Shown in pieces: positions 10,656 through 21,120 of a stretch of 64,000 nucleotides of DNA. The position numbers and the translations under genes were made by a program. The notes beneath the pieces were generated by a model. It was not told the origin of the DNA and ran no database searches. It saw nothing but the letters and a program-made list of their open reading frames with translations. This DNA comes from Mixophyes australis (taxonomy: Eukaryota > Chordata > Amphibia > Anura > Limnodynastidae), in contig JAVHZZ010000005.1 of assembly GCA_036250195.1 (NCBI GenBank), positions 129,393,500-129,457,499 of the forward strand. The letters run 5' to 3'. Position 1 is the stretch's first letter. Every line of letters begins with the position of its first letter.

Positions 10656-11897
10656 CCGTATTCCTGAAGCTAGACGTGTAGCTGTGTAACAGGAGATTAA
10701 AAAAATGCTGAACTTTGATGTCATTAAGGAATCCAATAGCAACTGGAATAGCCCCATTGTATTAGTGGCCAAGTCAAACGGGAGTATTCATTTTTGCAAC
10801 GATTTTAGGAAATTAAACGAAGTCTCCCATTTTCACACATATCCGATGCCCCGAATTGATGAATTAGTGGAAACCTTAGCCAATAGTTGGTACCTCACAA
10901 CGTTAGATCTAAACAAAGGCTACTGGCAGATTCCAATAACGCCATCTGCGAAGGCTAAGACAGACTTTTCAACTCCAGACGGGTTATTCCAGTACAAAGT
11001 TCTGCCTTTCGGGCTACATGGGGCTTCTGCCACCTTCCAAAGAGCCATGAATCATCTCTTAAAACCACACCAGGAGTATGCAGCTGCATACTTAGATGAT
11101 ATAGTGACCCACTCCCAGGACTGGGAGACACATCTACCCAAAGTGGAGGCAGTATTTGTCTCACTCAGGGAGGCGGGTCTAACTGCCAATCCGGAGAAAT
11201 GAGCATTGGCCATGCGTGAGGCCAAATACTTGGGGTGTGTTGTGGGACAAGGTCAGTTCAAACCCCAAGTTGACAAAGTAAAGGCTGTCAGAGATTGGCG
11301 CAAGCCTGTGCGGAAGACCCAGCTGAGAACCTTTCTGGGTCTAGCTTGGTACTATCGATGGTTTATGGCTAATTTTTCCACTAGGACTGCTCCTCTTACC
11401 GAGCTCCTAAAAAAAGCTTTTGCAGACAAGTTGGTCTGGTCGGAAGTGGCAGAGGCTGCCTAGCGGGATCTTCGAGTGGCTCTGTGTTCAGCACCAATAC
11501 TCCAAGCACCGCATTTCAGCAGGAGATTATATCTCCAAACGGATGCCTCTGGAGCAGATTTGGGTGCCGTGCTCTTGCAGAGGATTGATGGGACAGAGAA
11601 ACCCATCCTCTATCTGAGCTGCAAACTTCTGCCCAGGGAGAAGAAATACTCCACAGTGGAACAGGAGTGCCTAGCCATCAAACCGAGGCAGTCAGGTACT
11701 ACCTCCTGGGTAGAGAATTCACCTTGGTCACTGACCATGCACCACTGAAGTGGATGCACAGGAACAAGGAGGTGAATGCCAGTGTAACTAGGTGGTTCCT
11801 AACGTTGCAGCCATACCACTTCACAGTGGAGCATAGGCCCTTTCTCATCGAGATACACTCTCCGCTGTGTCAGCGTCACCGAGGTTGGCGAAGCTAA
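10656..11897 (+). pseudogene. Gmr1-type reverse transcriptase and RNase H
   Basis: RT starts before the MITE (LIEHDIVTPPG, about 10291-10330) and continues after it (PYRIPEARRVAV). It has WNSPIVLVAKSNGSIHFCND, LTTLDLNKGYWQIP, FQYKVLPFGLHGASATFQR, and an intact AAYLDDIVTHS box with Y-L-D-D at 11089-11100. The thumb and connection include LRTFLGLAWYYRWFM. RNase H (LYLQTDASGADLGAVLLQ, STVEQECLAIK, FTLVTDHAPLKW) ends near 11897, directly before the purine tract. Stops at 11200 (a lost Cys codon region) and 11461, and a frame change near 11685, inactivate it. No integrase follows. Confidence 0.9.
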
Positions 11898-12037
11898 GGG
11901 GAGGGGTATGTGGCAAAGAGGCATATTTGTCACAGTTCCCCTATAAGGAAATAAGTAAAAACACATCTAGTCTTCAGCAGCAGGCTGCAGACAGGGTTAA
12001 ATTTTCTCTGGGATCCTCTTTCAGCACACACACACAC

Positions 12038-12074
<37 letters not shown>

Positions 12075-12312
12075 TTCAAGGTGGATGTAATTGGTTTGTA
12101 TTGCTGTGATTTGTTTGTAGTGCTTGGGTGGAGAAGAAAGACACTGTATTTGTGGGCGGGACCACCGATGCCAGTAAGTGGGTGGCTAGTAGTCAGGGAA
12201 CTATTGTTTATCCAGATGTAGGTGGTGGGAGATTTTGTGACACTTTGCTGAATATGACTGCTGTACCATCACTGAAACTGCTTAGCCATCCTGACAACTG
12301 CTAATAAAGAGT
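11897..12312 (+). repeat. Polypurine tract and 3' LTR start of the Gmr1-type element
   Basis: AAGGGGAGGGGTA (11897-11908) is a polypurine tract and the LTR begins TGTGGCAAAG at 11909. The LTR includes a CA microsatellite and, at 12303-12308, AATAAA as a likely poly-A signal. It then dissolves into the TA microsatellite at 12314, so its 3' end is not defined. The partner 5' LTR is outside the window. Confidence 0.7.
12026..12071. repeat. CA microsatellite
   Basis: An uninterrupted CA run except for one ACG variant. It lies in the Gmr1-type 3' LTR. Confidence 0.95.
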
Positions 12313-12313
12313 G

Positions 12314-12357
<44 letters not shown>
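12314..12357. repeat. TA microsatellite, left of Tc1 element A
   Basis: A near-perfect TA run. A second TA run begins at 14191 on the other side of the Tc1 element, so the element appears to have entered an existing TA array. TA is the Tc1/mariner target. Confidence 0.95.
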
Positions 12358-12358
<1 letters not shown>

Positions 12359-12491
12359 TGTATGGACAAAAGTATTTGGTCATACCTGTTAATTATTGAA
12401 TTGTGGTGTTTTAATCAGACCCGTTGCCAGAGGTGTATAAAATCAAGCACCTAGCCATGAAGTCTCCATTTGCAAACATTTGTGATACAAA

Positions 12492-12951
12492 ATGGGTCAT
12501 TCTGAAGAGCTCAATGACTTCAAGCGTGGTACTGTGATAGGATGCCATCTGTGCAATAAGACGGTTCATGAAATTTCATCCCTGCTGGATATTCCATGGT
12601 CATTTTGGACAATGATATGTTTCCAACTTTGTGGCAACAGTTTGGGGAAGGCTGTTTTCTATTCCAACATGACTGTGCCCCAGTGCATAAAGCAAGGACT
12701 ACAAAGACATGGTTTGATGAGTTTGTTGTGGAAGAACTTGACTGGCCCGCACAGAGCCCTGACCTCAACCCCATTGAATACCTTTGGGATGAACTAGAAC
12801 GGAGATTGAGAGCCAGGCCTTCTCATCCAACATCAGTGCCTGATCTCATAAATGCTCGACAGAAAGAATGAGCACAAATTCCCACAGAAACACTCCAACA
12901 TCTTGAGGAATGCCTTCCAAGAAGAGTGGAAGATGTTATCGCTGCAAAAGG
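12492..12951 (+). pseudogene. Tc1-type transposase, internally deleted
   Basis: 12492-12590 encodes an N-terminal start like Tc1 helix-turn-helix regions (MGHSEELNDFKRGTVIG, then KTVHEISSLLDIP). At about 12596 it jumps to the C-terminal catalytic part: LWQQFGEGCFLFQHDCAPVH with the second Asp, and DLNPIEYLWDELERR with the catalytic Glu. The first Asp and the second half of the DNA-binding region are missing. The two parts are in different frames, so no active protein is possible. Confidence 0.85.
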
Positions 12952-12956
12952 GGGAC

Positions 12957-14083
12957 TGTGGCCGGGCCCCGAGTGCCGTGTGGCAACCATCTTGAAATGG
13001 ATTCCAACGCAGGGAGGGTTAATACCCAGCACCGGAGGGGTTAAATCCCTGGCACTAGGCGCCGCATGAAAAGTTATTAAAAATATTTTAAAAATAAATA
13101 AAAGATGTATTTTAAATGTGCGCTGCAGCGCTGGGTGGGTAGCACCCAGGGCAGCAGCAGTGAAAGGGTTAAATCCCAACACCTAGCGTAAAAATGTATT
13201 TTAAATGTGCAATGCATATGTGTAGGCGCTGCAGCGCCGTTAAAGGACCAGCGATCAGCGCTGAAAGGGTTAACTCCCAGTGCTATGGGCCGGTAGTGTA
13301 ATTATGTGTACTAAATGTAAATATGTGTTTTAAATGTAAAACTTAAATGTAGATATGTATAATAAAAAGAGAGTACTTACCCTGTGCTGGGACTGCAGAG
13401 GCAGCCCTGTATCCCCCTTCACTCCCCAGCAGCCAGCTTCAGTGGCTGCCGGAGGGACTTAACAGCCAGACTCCTGGAAGCAAATAGGCCCAGGAGGTGC
13501 AGCGCCTCCGGTGAGTTCCGGGAAGCTAAGTCCCTAGTTGGAGCTCAAAGAGCTTCAACTAGCGACATGGCAGGGACTGCTACCCCGGGATCTGGCTGCT
13601 CTCCCCTGATCACTGGTACCTTTAACCAGTGAAGAGCAAATAAACATCACTTTCTTCAAATACCTGCTGGGAAACTTCTCTATGCTGATTCCTGTGACCA
13701 ACAGATTAAACCCAACTCTAATCCGTTCCGGCTGTTCTGAGGTTTGGACCCAGCACCCAGTACCACCACTCTGCCGCTACCCAGCAACTCTGGTCAGTGT
13801 GATAGGCCAGGGGGTATCCATCCACAGCAACGCTGATCCATAGGAAGAGGTCAGGGGTACCAGCCTAGGTACACCAGTAAAGGGGTACACCCGCAGTGCT
13901 GGTTGCCCAAAAGAGACCCGGTTCTGGATGCCGGTAAGGAGTCCATTGTTGGCAGCAATGAAAGCCCCTCTTACTGTGGCAGAAGGGCGCACTTGGGATA
14001 ACGAAAGGAAACGGTGGCAAAGTAAGCCCAGCCGTTTCCCAGCAGCAGCAGACAGGGTGGCATAGGCGGTCCGTCCTGTCACA
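12957..14083. repeat. Solo LTR (1127 bp) inside Tc1 element A
   Basis: The insert starts TGTGGCCGGG and ends CCTGTCACA, with GGGAC on both sides (12952-12956 and 14084-14088), a 5-bp target duplication. No internal coding region is present. Its middle is AT-rich with AATAAA-type words, and the ends are GC-rich. It splits the 3' end of the Tc1 transposase. Its family is not the same as the LTRs at 6459, 7423 or 29101. Confidence 0.85.
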
Positions 14084-14190
14084 GGGACCAACCCCATATT
14101 AAAGTGTTTGTGTTTGAATACAATTTCATCACAGTCCCTGTTTGTATAATGGTCAAGCGTTCGAATACTTTTGTCCATATTTTGTGTGCA

Positions 14191-14210
14191 TATGTATATG
14201 TGTATATATA

Positions 14211-14256
<46 letters not shown>
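14191..14256. repeat. TA/TG microsatellite, right of Tc1 element A
   Basis: TATATG and TGTATA units turn into a pure TA run from about 14220. It pairs with the run at 12314-12357. Confidence 0.93.
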
Positions 14257-14260
<4 letters not shown>

Positions 14261-14393
14261 CAGTGATAAAAGACAATGGCGCTCAGTGCAATAACACAGT
14301 CACGTGGATATATTGTGCTTATATTAAAATATCACATACAGTAAGCTGCTTCACTTTATACATCAATTGCAGATGTGGCACCAAGATAAATAC

Positions 14394-15009
14394 AAAAAAG
14401 GAGCGCCAAACATAGTGTGATAACATCAAATAGCAATAAAGTGACCATATATTCCAAATTGGTCTCGTACCAAAAACAAAAGATAAAATCGCTTATCTGG
14501 ACAATAGTATCCCTTGGAATGTTTTCCGGCTGCTTGGTTGGTTATTAGAAAGGAGGTTCCGTGTCCAGAGGAGTGAAGGAAATATCTATTACTCGTGGCA
14601 GCCATCTGTTCTGGTGGAAGGAACTGTGATCTTTTGCGGCCAAGTGGTTCCTAAGGATTTCTGGATGAGTCCTATTTACAGATAAGCTTGCCTTGTTTTA
14701 TACAATGTACGGGCAATTTATTGTTATAAATGGATATGGCATGGTTTTTAATTAAAAATCTTTTATAGAAGGATATTAATTTTTTTGTTATGAACACACT
14801 ACACTATTATTTGCTATTTCCTATTGAGTTCTAGTATTGGATAGGACGCAGAAGGTCCAAGTACCCGTGAAGAAACTTTTGGAGTTCCAAGGGATACTAT
14901 TGTCCAGATAAGCGATTTTATCTTTTGTTTTTGGTATGAGACCAATTTGGAATATATGGTCACTTTATTGCTATTTGATGTTATCACACTATGTTTGGCG
15001 CTCCTTTTT

Positions 15010-15010
<1 letters not shown>
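14394..15010. repeat. Near-perfect 126-bp inverted repeat with 365-bp spacer
   Basis: 14394-14519 and 14885-15010 are reverse complements over 126 bp with one visible mismatch (G/A in GGTCTCGTACC against GGTCTCATACC). The spacer (14520-14884) shows no coding. The outer end of the right arm runs into a TA microsatellite (15013-15044). Inverted terminal repeats of a Penelope-like element or a foldback transposon could explain it. I see no transposase or RT in the spacer. Confidence 0.85.

Positions 15011-15012
<2 letters not shown>

Positions 15013-15044
<32 letters not shown>
15013..15044. repeat. TA microsatellite
   Basis: A pure TA run ending in a short GA run (GGAGAGAGAGAGG). It separates the inverted repeat from the following Penelope-like sequence. 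Confidence 0.9.
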
Positions 15045-15046
<2 letters not shown>

Positions 15047-15720
15047 AGAGAGAGAGGACAAAACATACGGAATAGGGCGCCAAAATAGTGTAATATTGTA
15101 ATTTAATGGACAGAAATATAGTGACTGATACCATAAACCAGTAGATAGAATAATCCGCAAGTGTTATATAGTAGGATATTCCAAGAATTAAAGCAAAGTT
15201 AGCCAAAGATACCAGTGAATACAAAGAGAGTCATAGTTGTCATGCAGACACTATTATACACCAAGCCTCTCCAATAGTGATATGTGTACCAGGTTAAAAA
15301 AAACGTTGTTGCTTATCTGATTGTAGTCAAAGGAAATGCACTCGTCTATCGATTGTTCTCAAATGTAAGATACAAAGAAGAACCATCATTGTATAGTACT
15401 ATTTAGTACCTGGATTTATTGCACACAAAACGTGTGGTATCTCACTCACATTGATTAAAAACATAAATAGCTTATCTGGATAGTTGTAATACACCGACAA
15501 TCTGGTATAGATGAATCCAAATAGGATAGTCTAGTCTGCTCACAACTACTGAGACTGATGCCACAACAAATCCAGATATAATGTGTAAAAAGTCCAGAAT
15601 AGGAGTAACCCACAGGCCCTCAACGCGTTTCGTCTTGTGTAATTAAGACTTCATAAGGAGGAATTAGATATGCGACTAATCCAGTCGCAATCTTAAAAAT
15701 GTACGCAACGCCATATTGCC
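15045..15720 (-). mobile_element. Penelope-like terminal repeat remnant
   Basis: This non-coding stretch carries, on the minus strand, the same kind of module as the Penelope-like element at 21900-44947: a CTTATGA...GACGAAAC block at 15618-15661. No GIY-YIG or RT coding is visible, so only a terminal repeat or decayed end remains. Boundaries are approximate. Confidence 0.45.
15618..15661 (-). ncRNA. Degenerate hammerhead-ribozyme-like motif
   Basis: Read on the minus strand: CCTC, CTTATGA (one change from the CTGATGA core), a possible stem II GTCTT/AAGAC, GACGAAAC with the GAAA box, a two-pair stem III around GC, then the U-U cleavage position and GAGG, which pairs with the opening CCTC. The architecture matches the better copy at 22529-22568. 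The changed core makes activity unlikely. Confidence 0.4.
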
Positions 15721-16634
15721 CCTGCACACTGCGCACAAAACCACGTCATTTCACGCTTAGCATGAGTAAGCTGCAGAATATAAACAAAGCGGTCACATGA
15801 ACGCAACCACAAAAACTTTATTCCTATACACTAAACACAAATAACTGCGATTGTTATAAAAGGGATCAAAAGTGAACATAGAATCCCGTAGTGTTGTACA
15901 CAGTTATTAATATAATATTAAGATATGCAGATATAAATCTCAACACATCTATATATAACAAACACATGTTAGAAAATTTCATATGATAAATAAACACTGT
16001 TGTTTAAACACTAAACATTTAAATAAAATTAAAAAGATACTCACATAGCTAGTAGCAAAGTAATATTGTATGTCTTAAATCAGCAAAATACATGCATATA
16101 TCTCATAGAGTAGTAATGATTCAAAAATAGTAAGTGTAAAAAATGCAAAGTTCTCTTTATTCTTTCATAATGCAATGCATTGAGTCTTAGTTGAACAATA
16201 AAATAAGACTGGATTTTCCTATACAAGACACATAGATTATATTCAGTAAAACCCACTCCTCTTAACAGACGTCACGAATCACTTCTCATAGTTTGAAATA
16301 ATACACCATACAAGTAAAGAAATCAATTATAAATGCTTTCGACAAATATTTCATCAAACAGAAAACCTATATGCAAAAGGTCAAGGGGCATATGTGACCT
16401 CTTACATTCCAAAGCTTATGTCCACATAGTACATATGGCATCAATTGGAACATCCTGTGGATCAATGAGACCCCTATTCATTGTGAGACACACAGAAAGA
16501 TTTTAACCCTTGCACAGAATACATAGTAAGGCAGACAGTTGACCTACTTCATTTTAAACACATATAATACATTAACAATATTTTATCCAACTTATATTTG
16601 TACCATAATTTATTCCATTACATTCCCCTCTTTG
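15721..16634 (-). repeat. Probable 3' LTR and polypurine tract of ERV-A
   Basis: On the minus strand the purine run AAAGAGGGGAA (16624-16634) is followed at 16622 by TGTAATGG, a typical start of a retroviral LTR. The sequence beyond it is AT-rich and non-coding and has AATAAA at about 15830. The far end of the LTR is not defined, because the Penelope-like remnant adjoins it somewhere near 15.7 kb. No second copy was found right of gag, so the 5' LTR appears lost. Confidence 0.45.
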
Positions 16635-16771
16635 TGAATACAATTCACACACTATAACCTTTAACTAAAAAAAACATTTCAACTACAAAAAAAATCTAAA
16701 CAAAGCAGAGAGATATTATTATCTTCTATTATAAAAACTATCAAGAGAGAAATGTTCATTTAAATTGCGGT

Positions 16772-17540
16772 TGTCAGGAGCTGCGGCGGCCGCGGGCACC
16801 ACCGCGACTCACTTCCTCATTGTGTCAGTTCCTGTTTCTTGGCTCTGGCCGTTGACTTGGCAACGACCAGACGCCGAGTGTGCTGATGTGCTGAACGCTG
16901 CGCCCCGGCAAGTAGTGCAGCCTGAGGCATATGCTAACCGGCTTGGAGGCTGATTAATTAGGTGACTTATTAATTACCTGGGGCCTGGTGATCATTTCAG
17001 GGCTAAGCCCTGATTGGCTAATGTCAGTATATAAGGCAGGGAGGGCTTAGCCTCCCTGTCAGTTATAGCGTCCTGTTTCCAGTACTGCTGCCAGCTCCTG
17101 AGCTATTGTTTGGTGTCAAACCTTTGGATTTAATACCTGTGTATGACCTATTGCCTGTCCCCAGATTCTGAATCATTGCCTGTGGTCCTGACCCATTGCC
17201 TGCACCTGGAATCTGAACCATTGCCTGTGATCCTGATCCATTGCCTGTACCCGGATTCTGAACCATTGCCTGTGACCCTCACCCTGCTGGTACCTGACAT
17301 ATCCTCCGGTGCTCCGTCCAGTCTGCAGATCGCTGGCCTGCCTCTGGTCCGTGTGTTACCTCCTGTACCTGTGCGCAGCCGTGTGAGTATAAACTTATAC
17401 TACTTTGAGTTTAAGTCCTGGGGGCATCTGAGTACCTGTGAGCATAACCAGTCTCTACGGGAAAGGCGGCTGCTAAAGATGAAGACCTCTTCTACCGGTT
17501 CTACCGAGTTTATGCCGCACTGGTTGTCAATGCTGCTATT
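16772..17540 (+). repeat. Solo LTR related to chromovirus 1 LTR, inside ERV-A
   Basis: It starts TGTCAGGAGC. It shares with the LTR at 6459-7163 the CAGTTATAGC-TCCTG block (17060-17075) and the run AAGTCCTGGGGGCATCTGAG (17413-17432) followed by TACGGGAAAGGCGGC. Tandem copies of a unit of about 30 bp (CCATTGCCTGT...GAT) occupy 17150-17280. It separates the env 3' region from the polypurine tract of ERV-A. The 3' boundary and target duplication are not clear. Confidence 0.65.
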
Positions 17541-17659
17541 TTTCAATGCAATTGAGAATTTCCCTTGTGATTCCGAGACAACATTTATTTTTAAAGCATT
17601 TGTCCCAACCTTGCACAACTTTCCTAACATACCTGGAACACATTTTAAAAGGAGATAAA

Positions 17660-18850
17660 TTAATGCACATATTATTAAAAAAATAACATATTTTCCTAAT
17701 GTCCAGAATAATCCTTTCCACCATCCCGATATTCCCTAAAATATACCTGTAAACCAAGTAGAAGGATTCCACCAGGAACTTTCCCACCAGTCATCATTTT
17801 TAGTATCTATATTATGACACATTCTGAATTCATTTTTGATTTGTGAAATATGTAACATATATTTATCTATTTCTTCCTCTGGGTTGTTTGAATCATTCGA
17901 AATATACGTAGAACAATGGACTTCATGAACAGTTTCTAATGTGTGACAATATCCACTACTTTGTGCAGTTAAAAAATCTAATATTAATCTATGTTGCATT
18001 AATTCAGTTTTATAACCTTGAAGCTCTTTGGAAACATATCTAAAAGTGTCATAATAAATTTCTGTGATGTTATCCAACAAATCAGCTAATTGTTCAATTG
18101 CTTCAATATTATTTAAATATCCTATATGTCCATGAGTGAAATAATTTTCAAAACCTACCTTTACTTTGACTGAATGTTCTACTTTAAAAAGATGTTTATA
18201 TTTAGTACTTACAGTTTTTACAGGTCTCCTCGTCCTGCGGTTTATGTTTTGAGTGGTCATGTCAAACAGATCCTGATGTTCCATGATAATTGTACTAGGA
18301 ATTAATTCTCCAATATAACATATACCTTCAGAATTTGGAGGTAGCCATTTATATGCTCGCCTTCCACATATGAAATACAAATTCTCAGGAAGTGTATAAT
18401 GTATATCAGACATTAAACTATGAACTGCCTCATAGCCCAATTCATATGTGGTCCGATTAACAGAATGTATCGTCCACCTAGTTACATTTCCACTCAATGT
18501 TACATTGATTAGTTATTCAATTAAATTTAAGTTGTTAAACTATACAATCCTCAAACATTATTTTATTGCTCCTAAATATATTTTTGGTACATTATAATTC
18601 ACTCCTTACTGTAGGATTAGCAGTTATTTTATAACATGTTATATTTTCATGTATCACATTATAATACTTTATCAACTTTATATGTGGTGGCATTGTAGTA
18701 CTCTACTCTCTTTTTGTCTTGTTACCACATTTCTTTACACCTAATTTACTTTCATTAATGGGAAACGGTATAAGACCAACATTATGATGTGTACGAGGTA
18801 CTTGTGTACAAACCCAACACTCACTGGTATTAAGTTTTTTCCCTATCAAT
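17660..18850 (-). pseudogene. ERV-A env (surface remnant and transmembrane part)
   Basis: 17736-18497 is open for 253 residues. It contains a surface-subunit end (CGRRAYKWLPPNSEG), a basic RRTRR stretch where such proteins are normally cleaved, and a transmembrane-subunit ectodomain with a long helical region ending at WWNPSTWFTGIF. The immunosuppressive-type and cysteine region is altered: the usual Cys-x6-Cys-Cys arrangement is not present. A frame change near 17780 leads into a membrane-anchor-like tail (to about 17560). Upstream, 18650-18850 encodes a short surface N-terminal remnant with CWVCTQVP. Stops make it non-functional. Known family role: receptor binding and fusion. Confidence 0.72.
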
Positions 18851-18889
18851 TAATGAAACACATCTATTGGATGTTGATCAGTAAAAAAG

Positions 18890-20021
18890 TATGGACCCTC
18901 CCACCGATCAGTCAACGAACCGGATCTCAAGAAACTTCTTATCACCCAATATCCTGCATTCAAATTATGACAGGCTCCATCAATCGGAGTTGATTGTGTG
19001 CCTATCACAACAGCTTGAATCTGTCACAACTGTTTAGTAAACAATAGAATGTAGTCACATCATAAACTTGGCATTGACTGGTATTGCAGTTCAGAGCTAA
19101 ATTAGGAATTTTTATAAACAGAATTTCATATGGTGATAAATTGAGAAGACCTCGAGGGGATAGCATGTAAAACTATTGGTAATGCTTCAGGCCATTGCAT
19201 TCCTGTTTCCTTGAATATCTTAGACAAATTATTTTTAATAATTCCATTGTATCTCTCAACTTTCCCACTATTTGTGGATGGTACGGTACATGAAGCTGTT
19301 GTTTTATACCTAGCAATTCACACTTTTGCTTAAAAACAAATCCAAAAAAAATGAGGACCTCGATCAGAAAAAATTACCTGTGGTATGTCATATCTACATG
19401 CAAATTCTTGTACAATCTTTTTAGCTGTAACATTAGTGGTGGCTTTTGCATCTGCGTAACTTTCAACCCAACCAGAAAATTGATCAACACATACTAATAC
19501 ATATTCTAACATCCTACACTTAGGAAGTTGGATAAAATCAATTTGATTATTTGAAACAGGCCGTCAGTTGGTGGCAGATGATTAGGTATTGTTTTTACTG
19601 CCTTCCCTGCATTGCTCTGGAGACAGATAATACATGAAGCACAGTACCTGGCAGCTATGGCTGAAAATCCAGGTGCATACCAATACATTTGGACTATATT
19701 CTTCATAGCAGTCTTACCTGCATGGGTTAATCCATGACTCATTTGAGCGAATGCTGGGAAGAGTGCTTTTGGAGCTGCAGGCTTACCTCCCTTCCCACGC
19801 CACAGTCCATCTTTATCAATTTGACATCCTGCCCTTTCCCATCGGGCCTTTTCCTGTGAAACACAACCTTTTTGCATCTCAATTAGTTCAGTTTGATCAG
19901 ATATTACAACAATTAGAATTTCACTATTTTTAAAAATCTGTGCAATGTCTCTTTCTGCTACTTTCTTAGCAGCTAAGTCATCTCTATGATTTCCTTTTGG
20001 TACCTCATCATGTTCTTTCAT
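18890..20021 (-). pseudogene. ERV-A integrase
   Basis: 19506-20021 holds the zinc-binding domain (HGLTHAGKTAMKNIV and CASCIICLQSN). 19330-19512 holds the core start with VCVDQFSGWVESYADA (first Asp) and IFSDRGPHF (second Asp). The Glu-containing block follows in shifted frames at about 19220-19260. The C-terminal domain (SFLRSGSLTDRWEGPYFF) is at about 18870-18945. A frame change at 19506-19512 and several later ones break it. Protease through env order is normal for a retrovirus. Confidence 0.8.
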
Positions 20022-21120
20022 AAATAGCTTGACATTTAATAACTGCTACCTGTTTTGGTAACTGAATAGCATGCAATAATTAATTTACAATTTCATGCTG
20101 AGCAACTGGTGTACCATTAGCTGTGATGAAATTTCTTTGTCGCCATATTTCAGGATAATCATGAATGACACCGAACCCATATTTACTATCTGTGTAAATA
20201 TTTACTGTTTTACCCTCTGCCAATTAACAAGCTTTAATTAATGCTTTTAATTCGGCAATCTGAGCAGAATGTGGAGATGATAAACTTTCAGAATATACAG
20301 TCATATTATCATCCACTGTTGCAAAACCTGACTGTAATTCTCCTGTATCATTTTTCCTATGACAACTTCCATCTACATAGAAAATCAAATCAGGATTTTG
20401 CATTAGTATTTCTTTTAAATCTGGTCGTTATGCAGTAGTTTGCTTCATGTATACAACTCAATCATGTGGTTCATGAGCAAAATGTGTATAATTCTGACGT
20501 TCACTTTTGTGTGTATTCTCCTCATCTGATTCACTTGATGTCAAATCATTACCATTTGTATTCAAATATACCTTCTCCTCCCTTTGAATCTGATAAGATT
20601 CAATATCAGAAGCAATAGTAGCAGGGTTTAAAACACTGCATCTGATGAGTGTAATATTTGGTGCCATAAGAAGAATCAATTCCCATTTTGTTAGTCTGGC
20701 ATTTGTAACATGTCTAGTCATGTGACAATTTAAAAGTGCAGCTAGTGCATGTGGGACTTGTACTGTTAGTGGATTTCCCAAAACTATATCAGCACAATTG
20801 TCTACTAACAAAGCAGTGGCTGCAACAGATTTTAAACAATTTGGAAGCCCTCTAGCCATGGGATCAAGTTGCTTACTGTAGTATGCAACAGATCTGGGGA
20901 TATTCCCATGGGGCTATGATAAAAAACCAGCAGCATGACCTAAATGTTCATGACAAAAAAAAGTGAATGATAATTCATAATTCCGTATACCCAATGCAGG
21001 GGCCATCAAGAGTTCCTGTTTAAGCTGCTCAAAACAACTTTTGGTAATATCAGTATGGATGAGAGGTTCTTTAACACCATTAGTTGTAAGTTCATACAAA
21101 GGGGCAGTTAAACTTGAATA
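20022..21120 (-). pseudogene. ERV-A RT connection and RNase H
   Basis: 20458-20859 encodes a connection-domain block (ALLVDNCADIVLGNPLTVQV, then NARLTKWELILL) and an acidic linker. 20914-21099 gives the RT end and early connection (ELLMAPALGIRNYELSFTFF). The RNase H core with its conserved acidic strand (VNIYTDSKYGFGVIHD) lies at about 20130-20215, in a frame broken near 20225. RNase H removes the RNA strand during reverse transcription. Confidence 0.72.

Larger units (their letters stand above)
7164..12312 (+). mobile_element. Gmr1-type Ty3/gypsy element: integrase upstream of RT
   Basis: Going downstream, the window shows a SCAN-like Gag, a CCHC knuckle, protease, integrase with zinc domain and GPY/F-like tail, and only then reverse transcriptase and RNase H, followed by a purine tract and LTR. 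Standard Ty3/gypsy elements have integrase last. The copia-like order in a gypsy-type RT is the mark of the Gmr1 clade known from deuterostomes, whose Gag is related to the vertebrate SCAN domain. The 5' part is left of the window because chromovirus 1 sits in its gag. A solo LTR and a MITE are further insertions. It is degenerate but long blocks remain open. Confidence 0.87.
12358..14187 (+). mobile_element. Tc1/mariner element A with nested solo LTR
   Basis: The terminal repeat TATGGACAAAAGTATT starts at 12361 and its reverse complement AATACTTTTGTCCATA lies at 14164-14179. Inside is a broken Tc1 transposase and a 1.1-kb solo LTR. Without the LTR the element is about 700 bp, shorter than a full Tc1 (about 1.6 kb) because the middle of the transposase is deleted. 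It is flanked by TA microsatellites on both sides. Confidence 0.88.

Noticed and set aside
10290..10689. Low-complexity ORFs (YRYRYR on one strand, SIYLYLYL on the other)
   Set aside because: Produced by the GATATA microsatellite inside the hAT MITE.
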